Assembly: GCA_012513605.1 (NCBI GenBank)
Contig: JAAZBV010000123.1
Location: 1 to 44,101 of the forward strand
DNA from: Desulfatiglans sp.
GTDB taxonomy: Bacteria; Desulfobacterota; DSM-4660; Desulfatiglandales; HGW-15
Reading direction: 5' to 3'
Length of the DNA stretch: 44,101 bases
Below, piece after piece: positions 8,221 through 15,374 of this stretch. The stretch's first letter is position 1. Every line of letters starts with the position of its first letter. The translations under genes were made by a program, and so were the position numbers. Below the pieces are notes generated by a model. It was given only the letters and a program-made list of their open reading frames with translations. It ran no database searches and was not told the origin of the DNA.

Positions 8221-9562
8221 ACATTTCGGGCTGTTAATACTCCTTCGTCTTGTCGTCCTCTGTATGGGGATCTCCGGGTTTTATTATGCATATAATAATC
8301 CCAGGTATCATGTTGTTACCTTTATTGTCTTTGTCATTGTCATATGCCTTATCTATGAACTGTGGTATTTTCTTACCCGCACAAACCGTGAGGTGGCGCG
8401 CTTTCTGGCATCAGCGAGATACACGGACTTTAACCAGAGTTTTGATTTTGAAAATGGCGGCGCGGGTTTTCAGGCCCTGGGTGATGCCTTTACCCAGATA
8501 CTGGAACGTTTTAAAAAATTAAGAATTGATCAGGAGACTGAGGTCAGCCACCTTCGCGCAGTCATAAACCATATACCTGTTCCACTTATGACAGTAAAAC
8601 AGGATGGAAGCCTCTTGCTGATAAACAATGCTGCAAGGCGGTTTTTCGGCACGCCTCAACCTACAAAGATAACCGATTTAAAAAAGTATGGCCTTGATTT
8701 TTTTGATCAGCTCGTAAGATGCAGCGCGGGTGACAGGCCTGTTGTAAAGATTGTCATCCACGGTATTGAGACAAAGCTCTCATTAGGCCTGATGGAGGTT
8801 ACAGGAAATGATGGCACAGAAAGGCTCATAAGCCTTATGGATATTGGTCAGGAGCTTGAGTCCACACAGCTTAATGCATGGCAGGACCTTGTGAGGGTAT
8901 TAACCCATGAGATTATGAATTCCATTACCCCTGTAGCATCCCTTGCGCAGACTACGGCTGATATTGCAGGGGATGTAAGCCATGAACTGGACAAAGATCA
9001 TCCTCAAAAAGGCGACATTGAAAAGATTGTAAATGCTGCAATGACCATGTCCAGAAGGGCGGGTAACCTGATGGATTTTGTGACCAACTTCAGGCAGCTC
9101 ACCAGGCTTCCAAAACCCGGCAGAAAGGTAACCAGTGTAAAGGAGCTATTTGACCATGTAACACAGATCTTTGAGGCGGGTAAATCAAACAGTAATGTTC
9201 ATTTAATGACCCGCATCAACCCCTCAGGGCTTGAGCTTTATATTGATCCGGAACAGATAGAACAGGCCCTTATTAATCTTATAAAAAATGCGGAACAGGC
9301 CATGAATGAGACTAAAGAGCCTGCGATAAAACTTGTTGCAGGTTTGAACCAGCGGGGAGGGATTACCATTGAGGTTAACGATAACGGCCCCGGAATAAAG
9401 GAGGATATTATCAACAAAATATTTGTCCCCTATTTTACTACAAAACCGGATGGCAGCGGCATTGGCCTTGCTTTAACCCGCCAGATTATGTCCAACCACG
9501 GCGGGTTTGTAAGTGCAGGAAATCTTGAAGAGGGCGGGGCAAGTTTTAAGCTGACGTTTTGA
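8210..9562 (+). CDS. Membrane sensor histidine kinase (PAS, HisKA, HATPase)
   Basis: This 450-residue kinase is the partner of the overlapping response regulator. Two membrane helices (about 7-27 and 34-55) are joined by a very short periplasmic loop, which suggests the signal is sensed in the membrane or cytoplasm. A PAS-like domain (about 105-215) is followed by the phospho-acceptor box LTHEIMNSITP with His233, the N box NLIKNAEQAM, G1 DNGPGI and G2 GSGIGLAL. The start is fixed by AGGAGG 10 bases upstream, inside the regulator gene. This is the NtrB/NtrY-like class that pairs with NtrC-type regulators. It may read membrane stress together with the PspB-like protein, but the ligand is unknown. 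Confidence 0.93.
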   Translation: MAFKHFGLLILLRLVVLCMGISGFYYAYNNPRYHVVTFIVFVIVICLIYELWYFLTRTNREVARFLASARYTDFNQSFDFENGGAGFQALGDAFTQILERFKKLRIDQETEVSHLRAVINHIPVPLMTVKQDGSLLLINNAARRFFGTPQPTKITDLKKYGLDFFDQLVRCSAGDRPVVKIVIHGIETKLSLGLMEVTGNDGTERLISLMDIGQELESTQLNAWQDLVRVLTHEIMNSITPVASLAQTTADIAGDVSHELDKDHPQKGDIEKIVNAAMTMSRRAGNLMDFVTNFRQLTRLPKPGRKVTSVKELFDHVTQIFEAGKSNSNVHLMTRINPSGLELYIDPEQIEQALINLIKNAEQAMNETKEPAIKLVAGLNQRGGITIEVNDNGPGIKEDIINKIFVPYFTTKPDGSGIGLALTRQIMSNHGGFVSAGNLEEGGASFKLTF

Positions 9563-9670
9563 TCTGGGACATACTTGCCTATCTCTTTCCCGAGTATTTT
9601 ATCTATTATCAGGGTTCCTGTCTGTTTAAATTGGATTATTAAAGATCGTCATCTTATTGGCATAACAGGA

Positions 9671-9744
9671 CATTTGTCAAATGAAATGGGCTAAAGTTAA
9701 TATTACACCTTAATTGCATGAAACCCGAATTCATTTGACAAAAG
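9671..9744. promoter_or_regulatory. Two copies of a 13-bp palindrome, possible operator pair
   Basis: CATTTG-T-CAAATG (9671-9683) is a perfect odd-centred palindrome. A second near copy, CATTTGACAAAAG (9732-9744), lies with its centre 61 bp away. Seen together, TTTGTCAAATGAA and TTCATTTGACAAA also form a 13-bp inverted repeat. They stand 52 bp upstream of the aldo/keto reductase gene and fit a repressor or activator binding as two dimers. A stem-loop in the transcript is the alternative. Confidence 0.5.
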
Positions 9745-9795
9745 AGGTCTCATTCATTAACTTTTTACCATCAATTTCAGGCAGGGAGATTTCAA

Positions 9796-10992
9796 ATGCT
9801 GTACAGAAAAATTGGAAGGACAGGGTATGAGGCATCAATATTAAGCTTTGGGTGCATGAGGCTCCCCATGCTTGAACAGAAGAATCCGCCCAAAGATTTT
9901 ATAGAAAGACAGAGGGCAGTGGATGAAGAAAAGGCCCTTGAGCTGATCGAGTATGCCATAGAGCACGGTATCAATTACTTTGACTCTGCATACATGTATC
10001 ACGCTGGTAACAGCGAGCTTATCCTGGGAAAGGCTATTAAGGGCAAGAGGGATAAGCTCATTATAACCACAAAATCGCCTGTCATGATGATGCAGAAGCA
10101 TGAGGATTTTGACCGCATACTGGATGAGCAGCTTAAAAGACTGGGCACAGACCATCTTGATTTCTATCTCCTGCATGGTCTTGTAAAAGAGACATGGGAA
10201 AAGGCAAAGGAGCTTAAGGTCTTTGACTTCCTTGACAGGATGCAGAAGGACGGCAGGGTAAGACATGCGGGTTTTTCATTTCATGATACACTGGATGTCT
10301 TCAAGGATATAATAGACGCCTACCCCTGGGCAGCATGCCAGATCCAGTATAATTATTTTGATGAAAACTATCAGGCAGGTAAAGAGGGTTTGAGATACGC
10401 AACATCAAAGGGTATTGGCGTTATAGTTATGGAACCCTTAAGGGGTGGAAGGTTCACACAGAGAATACCTGATGCGGTTCAAAAGATATGGGACACAGCA
10501 GAGATTAAACGCAGCCCGGCTGAGTGGGGCTTGAGGTGGGTTGCCAACCACCCGGAGGTATCTGTAATATTAAGCGGTATGACCACAATGGAGCAGCTCA
10601 AGGAAAATATCCGGATTGCTGACGCATTTAAACCAAACAGCCTCTCACAAAAAGAGCTTGGGATAATAGATAATGTTGTTAATGCCTATAAGGAGATCAT
10701 GGCAGTAGGATGTACAGGCTGCAACTACTGTATGCCCTGCCCCAACAACGTTAATATCCCTATGATCTTTTCTTTGTACAATGATGTTGTCATGTTCAGG
10801 GATGAGATGCCTGTTATCATGTATAATACAATGGTCCCTACTGACCAGAACGCCACAAACTGTATTGAATGCGGTGAGTGCGAAGACAAATGCCCGCAGC
10901 ATTTAGAGATTATTAATAACCTCAAGGATGCACACAGGGCGCTTTATAATGAGGAATGGAAACAGGGTACTAAAGGGCAACCCAAAAAATAG
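9796..10992 (+). CDS. Aldo/keto reductase with C-terminal 2x[4Fe-4S] ferredoxin domain
   Basis: This 398-residue fusion has an AKR barrel (about residues 1-290; Asp and Tyr in NYFDSAYMYH, a downstream Lys in TTKS and His in DFYLLHG form the usual tetrad) followed by a ferredoxin-like domain with two cysteine sets, C306-C309-C312-C315 (CTGCNYCMPCP) and C356-C359-C362-C366 (CIECGECEDKCP). This class is common in anaerobes, where the clusters probably pass electrons to or from the barrel; the physiological substrate is generally not known. An AGGGAGA site precedes the ATG. The next gene encodes an exported flavodoxin-like protein, so an electron-transfer link is possible but unproven. Confidence 0.92.
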   Translation: MLYRKIGRTGYEASILSFGCMRLPMLEQKNPPKDFIERQRAVDEEKALELIEYAIEHGINYFDSAYMYHAGNSELILGKAIKGKRDKLIITTKSPVMMMQKHEDFDRILDEQLKRLGTDHLDFYLLHGLVKETWEKAKELKVFDFLDRMQKDGRVRHAGFSFHDTLDVFKDIIDAYPWAACQIQYNYFDENYQAGKEGLRYATSKGIGVIVMEPLRGGRFTQRIPDAVQKIWDTAEIKRSPAEWGLRWVANHPEVSVILSGMTTMEQLKENIRIADAFKPNSLSQKELGIIDNVVNAYKEIMAVGCTGCNYCMPCPNNVNIPMIFSLYNDVVMFRDEMPVIMYNTMVPTDQNATNCIECGECEDKCPQHLEIINNLKDAHRALYNEEWKQGTKGQPKK

Positions 10993-11027
10993 TGTTATAC
11001 TGTTCCGCGGTTTGATCCATGTAATAT

Positions 11028-11097
11028 CATTTCGACCGAAAGGAGGAATCTCAATATCGCAGACAGATATATGATCTCTCCTGTTTGTCGAAATGAC
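11028..11097. repeat. Imperfect inverted repeat of about 25 bp arms (MITE/REP-like)
   Basis: The arms TCATTTCGACCGAAAGGAGG (11028 onward) and its near complement ending GTTTGTCGAAATGACA (to 11097) enclose a short core. TCATTTCGAC words in opposite orientation are a frequent intergenic repeat type in environmental bacteria. It lies between the AKR and flavodoxin genes and may fold in the joint transcript. Confidence 0.6.
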
Positions 11098-11151
11098 AGA
11101 CAGATCGCGGCAGGAAAGTTTTAATATTTAACCTAAAGGAGGATGCATCAA

Positions 11152-11742
11152 ATGGAAAGACGTAATTTTATAAAGGCAGGAGTGATCGGATTAGGCGTAA
11201 TGGCAATTGCTGACAATGCAATGGCCCTTAAGTTTTACCCCAAAAAGTCAGACAAAAAATGGGCTGTAATATACAGCACATGGTGCGGATCAAGTCGTGA
11301 TGCCGGTGTCTGGATATCAGAGGGTATGGGCGGCATAGCAGATGTATTTGATGTGCGTGAAAACCCTGACCCAACCGCTTATGACCATATAGTTGTGGGG
11401 GGTTCCATCAGATCAAATACAGTGTCCAAAGAGATGCAGGATTATCTGGCAAAAAACAAGGATGTTTTAAAAGGCAATATCCGCGGTTTCTTCTGTGTAC
11501 AGGGCAATATGAAAAAACCTACCGGCCCAGAAAATGTAAAACAGCTTATTGATGGTCACCTTTCAGTTATTACCGGCGTTACAGGGGTGCCAGGAAAGTG
11601 TTTCAACGGGAGGATAACGCTAAGCCTCCTTGAGCCCAATGAATCCAAAATGATGAGTGAAATGGGCATGGAGGATTATGATTTTATGAAGAGGGGTGAT
11701 TTCCTGGATTTTGGAAAGGAGATACTCGCCTCTGTAAAATAA
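11152..11742 (+). CDS. Tat-exported flavodoxin-like protein
   Basis: This 196-residue protein begins with a twin-arginine signal (MERRNFIKAG, hydrophobic stretch, then DNAMA as likely cleavage site). The mature part is a flavodoxin-like fold resembling HemG/flavodoxin-5: phosphate-loop YSTWCGSSRDAG, then DHIVVGGSIRSNTVSKEM and a late GVPGKCFNGRI segment. Start 11152 is preferred because AAAGGAGG lies 9 bases before it; the ATG at 11143 abuts that site. A folded, FMN-loaded flavodoxin would explain the use of Tat rather than Sec. It follows the Fe-S aldo/keto reductase by 159 bp. Role in periplasmic electron transfer is inferred. Confidence 0.82.
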   Translation: MERRNFIKAGVIGLGVMAIADNAMALKFYPKKSDKKWAVIYSTWCGSSRDAGVWISEGMGGIADVFDVRENPDPTAYDHIVVGGSIRSNTVSKEMQDYLAKNKDVLKGNIRGFFCVQGNMKKPTGPENVKQLIDGHLSVITGVTGVPGKCFNGRITLSLLEPNESKMMSEMGMEDYDFMKRGDFLDFGKEILASVK

Positions 11743-11749
11743 CCATATT

Positions 11750-11798
11750 GTAGGGGCGAATAATTATTTCGTAGGGGCGAATAATTATTCGCCCCTAC
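11750..11798. repeat. Perfect 28-bp palindrome with a duplicated left half
   Basis: Bases 11771-11798 are a perfect palindrome made of GTAGGGGCGAATAA and its complement. Bases 11750-11770 repeat its first 18 bases or so (GTAGGGGCGAATAATTAT) directly in front. It lies 7 bp past the flavodoxin stop and may serve as a transcription end between convergent genes. Confidence 0.85.
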
Positions 11799-11832
11799 AG
11801 GTTTAACAAATCAATCACATACACAATCATGC

Positions 11833-11852
11833 GGGCACGGTGCCCCGTGCCC
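11833..11852. repeat. 20-bp dyad GGGCACGG-TGCC-CCGTGCCC
   Basis: This is a perfect 8-bp-arm hairpin just beyond the murJ stop, between convergent genes. It is followed on the plus strand by CTTCTACATTATCTTTTTCT and resembles a remnant of the GTAG-ended palindrome family. It could act as a terminator for the plus-strand flavodoxin gene. Confidence 0.6.
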
Positions 11853-11860
11853 CTTCTACA

Positions 11861-13456
11861 TTATCTTTTTCTCTTTAACAACCTTGTGAGGATGCTGATC
11901 TCCTGGCATTTGAAAAGCCATGCCCCCAATGTAAAGATGATAATACCCGCTGCAACCATTACTGCTATCCGGATAATAAGGAATATATATGAATGGTGCA
12001 GATCCTTTGAAAAGAGATAGAGGTTTATAAGGGCCAGACATACTGTCATCAATATGGCGGCTGATAAGACCTTTAAAATAGAAGTGAGGAGAGGTCTAAA
12101 ACTCCATTCAGGCATCTTTTTTCTGAGGCATATAACAAGCAGAAAAAAGTTAACTGCCGAAGAAATGGAAAGGGCCAGTGCAAGGCCGTTATGCTTCATG
12201 GGGAACATCAGCAGGAGACCTGATACAAGATATGTAAAAAAGGTTATGACCGATATCTTTACAGGTGTAACCGTGTCCTGAAGCGCATAAAATGCGGATA
12301 CCACCACCCTTACACCTGAAAATGCCCATAAGCCAATTGAATAATAGATCAGGGCGCTGGCAGTCATATCGGTTGATATGGCATCAAAGGCCCCTCTCTG
12401 AAAAAACAGCTGTATAAGAGGTTTTCCCATGATTATGAGACCTGCCATTGCAGGAATGGATATAAAAAAGGTCATCTTAAGGGCATGATCAAGGGTATCC
12501 ATAAAGGCGCTGTTATCCTTTTCCGCTGCCTGCCTTGATAACGATGGCAAAGAGGCAGTGCTGATTGCAATGGCAAATACACCGAGCGGCAACTCCACAA
12601 GCCTGTCCGCATAATAGAGCCATGAGACGCTCCCGCCAGGCAGATAAGATGCAAGCATAGTCCCTACAAGCTGGTTGATCTGGTATATGGCAGAACCAAA
12701 GAGCGCAGGAATTATCAGGAGACCTATCTGTTTTACAGCAGGGTGGCGCAGATTAAACAGGGGTTTAAGCCTGAGGCCGCACCTTAATATGAATGGCAGC
12801 TGTAGCAGTATCTGCATTACCCCGCCGATCAGCACACCTATGGCAGAGCCAACAACTGGTTCAGAAAGATGAGGAGAGATCAGGTATGTTGACCCTATTA
12901 TGCCAAGGTTAAGGAATATGGGGGCAGCAGCAGGGGCTGCAAAGTGTTTAAGGCTGTTCAATACCCCCATAAAGAATGCCACAAGGCTCACAAGCAATAC
13001 ATATGGAAAGGTGATACGCGTGAGCAGCACGGTAAGCTCATACTTTGCCACTTCATCCACAAAGCCATTTGCTATCAGCCTTACTATCCAGGGGGTAAAG
13101 ATGATGCCTAAAAGGGTGATAATCACAAGGATGATCGATAAAATGGTCAGCATGTTTCGAGCAAGATCAAATGCCTCTTCCTTTGATTTTGTCTTCAGAT
13201 ATTCAGTAAAAACAGGGATAAAGGCAATGGTCATGTTCCCTTCCGCTGTAAATCTGCGGAGCATGTTGGGTATCCTGAATGCTACAATAAAGGCATCAGC
13301 AGATATGGTGGCCCCGAAAAATGAGGCAATAACCATATCCCTTATAAGACCAAGTACCCTGCTTATCATCGTATAAAATGATACAACGCCTGCGGCAAGC
13401 CCCATGTGGCGTTTTTCAATGTTATCTGTTTTTTTTATTAATCTGTTTATTTCCAT
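11861..13456 (-). CDS. murJ: Lipid II flippase MurJ
   Basis: This 531-residue protein moves the lipid-linked peptidoglycan precursor (lipid II) from the inner to the outer face of the cytoplasmic membrane. It has the MATE/MOP-superfamily pattern of about 14 membrane helices and the family's N-terminal block SRVLGLIRDMVIASFFG...ADAFIVAFRIPNMLRR...EGNMTIAFIPVF. The length fits MurJ (about 510-530). The ATG at 13456 has only a weak ribosome site. It is divergent from rpsT with 74 bp between the starts. Confidence 0.96.
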   Translation of the reverse strand: MEINRLIKKTDNIEKRHMGLAAGVVSFYTMISRVLGLIRDMVIASFFGATISADAFIVAFRIPNMLRRFTAEGNMTIAFIPVFTEYLKTKSKEEAFDLARNMLTILSIILVIITLLGIIFTPWIVRLIANGFVDEVAKYELTVLLTRITFPYVLLVSLVAFFMGVLNSLKHFAAPAAAPIFLNLGIIGSTYLISPHLSEPVVGSAIGVLIGGVMQILLQLPFILRCGLRLKPLFNLRHPAVKQIGLLIIPALFGSAIYQINQLVGTMLASYLPGGSVSWLYYADRLVELPLGVFAIAISTASLPSLSRQAAEKDNSAFMDTLDHALKMTFFISIPAMAGLIIMGKPLIQLFFQRGAFDAISTDMTASALIYYSIGLWAFSGVRVVVSAFYALQDTVTPVKISVITFFTYLVSGLLLMFPMKHNGLALALSISSAVNFFLLVICLRKKMPEWSFRPLLTSILKVLSAAILMTVCLALINLYLFSKDLHHSYIFLIIRIAVMVAAGIIIFTLGAWLFKCQEISILTRLLKRKR

Positions 13457-13464
13457 TTTTTATC

Positions 13465-13493
13465 TTGACAGCAATAATCTATTTAATTAAAAA
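13465..13493 (+). promoter_or_regulatory. Possible sigma-70 promoter of rpsT
   Basis: TTGACA at 13465-13470 is a perfect -35 box. With 17 bp spacing the -10 would be TAAAAA (13488-13493), which is weak. It lies 37 bp before the rpsT start in the murJ-rpsT divergent gap. Confidence 0.4.
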
Positions 13494-13530
13494 AGAATGT
13501 TTAAAAATCTTAACAACAGGAGTGTTTAAT

Positions 13531-13800
13531 TTGGCAAATCATAAATCAGCCCTCAAAAGGGCAAAACAGAGTGAAAATAGTAGACTCAGGAACATGGGAT
13601 ACAAAACCCGTTCCAAGAATATCGTAAAAGAGGTTCGGGAAGCAGTTGCTGAAAAAGACAAGGAAAAGGCTGTCACAACACTTAGAAAAGCTACTGCAAT
13701 TATTCAAAAAAGCGCCTCCAAAGGTGTGTTCCATAAGAAAAAAGCCTCACGTAAGATATCCCGTCTTGCACGTCAGATTAACCAGATTTCGGCATCCTGA
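13531..13800 (+). CDS. rpsT: 30S ribosomal protein S20
   Basis: This 89-residue basic protein binds 16S rRNA early in 30S assembly. The N-terminus ANHKSALKRAKQSE is the S20 signature, and the ending with Lys/Arg-rich helices matches the family (about 87 residues). Translation starts at TTG (13531) with AGGAG 8 bases upstream; the open frame runs further back to 13378, into murJ, but that part is not S20. A non-ATG start is a known feature of rpsT in other bacteria such as E. coli (UUG), where it helps autoregulation. The stop abuts the convergent holA gene. Confidence 0.97.
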   Translation: MANHKSALKRAKQSENSRLRNMGYKTRSKNIVKEVREAVAEKDKEKAVTTLRKATAIIQKSASKGVFHKKKASRKISRLARQINQISAS

Positions 13801-14808
13801 TCAGTTTTTTACAAGAGACAGAAACAGGTTCTCGAGAACGGGCTTTGGCCGTGAACCCGACTTGAGCAACCTGTCTGTTTCATAAAGTAACGATATTCCC
13901 CTCTTTAACCCTTTGGCACTCCAGTTTCTGGATTGCTTTATCAGTTTTTCCGCTGAAAATGGCGCTATACCCAGTTTTGACGCTATTTCACCTGCCCCTT
14001 TGCCCTCTGAAGCCAGTATACTTGCCTGCCACAGGAGCCCTATCTGCCTGTTAAGCATCCCTATGATCTGGAGAGGAGCGGCCTTTTTATCCTCCTCATC
14101 AAGAAACCTTGATAATGCAGCAAGGAGCTGCGCTGCCTTTTTTTCAGACAGGGCATCCATCAGTTCAAAAATGGTATACATCCTGCTGTTAATGGCTAGC
14201 TCCTTCACCTCAGACTCCTTTACCTTTTTATCCCCGAATGATATCTTTAGTTTTTCAAGCTCACCATATATTTTTCTTAAGCCCCCGCCTGTTATATCCT
14301 GTAAAAGGGCGCATGCGTCACGGTCAATGTTTAGCCCTATCTCACGGGCAGTTGTCTGTATCCAGGGGACTATCTGAAAATTCTTCAGCTCGCTGAAGTT
14401 TACCGCCAGACATGCCCCCCTGATGGCCTTATAAAATTTATTCTTAAAATCGGTCTTTTCAGAGAGGAATATCAGGCAGGTTGAATCTACCGGTTTTTCC
14501 AGGTATGGGACAAATTTATTGAGCTGATCCGCTTTGTATGCATCTGTTCGCTTAAGTATTATCAGCCGGTTTGATGAGAGAAAGGGTATGGACTGTGCCC
14601 TGTTTATTACATCGGAAGGGTTGCTCTCTCCTCCATAGCATATCTCCATGTTGAAATCCCTTGCATTTTCAGGGATGAATTTTTCACGGATATTCTCAAG
14701 TAATCTTTCTATAAGAAATTCATTGGGGCCGTAAAACAGATAAAAAGGGGCAAGCCTGCCCTTTTCCAGTGCGCGGGTCACATCCTCTGGTTGAAGGTCG
14801 TTTGCCAT
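13801..14808 (-). CDS. holA: DNA polymerase III delta subunit
   Basis: This 335-residue subunit of the clamp loader opens the beta clamp during replication. It has the HolA pattern: N-terminal APFYLFYGPNEFLIERLLENI (P-loop-like, without catalytic Walker A lysine), the NRLIILKRTD block, the FLSEKTDFKNKFYK segment and a C-terminal helical domain (QIIGMLNRQIGLLWQAS, RPKPVLENLFLSLV). Length is as expected (about 330-345). Its ATG overlaps the lptE stop by one base (TGATG), so the two are translationally coupled. It is the last gene of the long minus-strand run. Confidence 0.94.
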   Translation of the reverse strand: MANDLQPEDVTRALEKGRLAPFYLFYGPNEFLIERLLENIREKFIPENARDFNMEICYGGESNPSDVINRAQSIPFLSSNRLIILKRTDAYKADQLNKFVPYLEKPVDSTCLIFLSEKTDFKNKFYKAIRGACLAVNFSELKNFQIVPWIQTTAREIGLNIDRDACALLQDITGGGLRKIYGELEKLKISFGDKKVKESEVKELAINSRMYTIFELMDALSEKKAAQLLAALSRFLDEEDKKAAPLQIIGMLNRQIGLLWQASILASEGKGAGEIASKLGIAPFSAEKLIKQSRNWSAKGLKRGISLLYETDRLLKSGSRPKPVLENLFLSLVKN

Positions 14809-15365
14809 CAGAACCTTTCCATTGTAAGGTTAAATATCCTGCCGGAAACAAGCCTTGCTATCTTCAATAATGCATCCCTCTCACTCTTCCGGTTAATTAG
14901 AGGGTCTGAGGTAATATCATAACCCGCCTCCTCTGTTATGAATGGATCACTCCATACAGTCTCACCGGTTGATCTGTTGACAAGGCTTGCATTGAGACTC
15001 AGTGTCAAACGTCTTCTTCCTGTTGTCTCATGGATAATCTTATGGCCTGAAATCTCTGCTCTGGTTGAATCATAGGCCAAAGGCCGGGTCATCACATCAT
15101 ATACCTGTACCTTAAGCACCATCTGCGCATTATCCATCCCTTTAATGGACACCCTGCCGCGACTTATAAACTCGTTCCTTAAGACTTCTGTAAAATCCGC
15201 CTCAAAACCCCTTTCAGATGAAGTGCTTTCTATCATGGGTATTGCAATACTTGTCAGTTCAATGCCAACAGGCTCTCCCTCTGCCCTGAACCTGTAGCCG
15301 CATGAGGCGATGCAGAGAAGTGATATAAGCGCCAGAGAAGCGCATACAGCCCTTGAAAGATTCAT
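14808..15365 (-). CDS. lptE: LPS-assembly lipoprotein LptE
   Basis: This 185-residue outer-membrane lipoprotein works as the plug partner of LptD in inserting LPS. It has a lipoprotein signal (ALISLLCIASC|GYRF, lipobox IASC at about 20-23) and the LptE core (GYRFR, AIPMIES, FEADFTEVLRNEF, LSLNASLVNRSTGETVW). The leuS-lptE-holA order is the same as in many Gram-negatives, including E. coli. The presence of LptE implies an LPS-containing outer membrane. It starts 9 bases after leuS and overlaps holA by one base. Confidence 0.92.
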   Translation of the reverse strand: MNLSRAVCASLALISLLCIASCGYRFRAEGEPVGIELTSIAIPMIESTSSERGFEADFTEVLRNEFISRGRVSIKGMDNAQMVLKVQVYDVMTRPLAYDSTRAEISGHKIIHETTGRRRLTLSLNASLVNRSTGETVWSDPFITEEAGYDITSDPLINRKSERDALLKIARLVSGRIFNLTMERF

Positions 15366-15374
15366 ACTGCCTTC

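Noticed and set aside
13378-13530. N-terminal extension of S20
   Set aside because: The upstream part of the open frame covers the murJ start and lacks S20 similarity; TTG at 13531 with AGGAG is the start.
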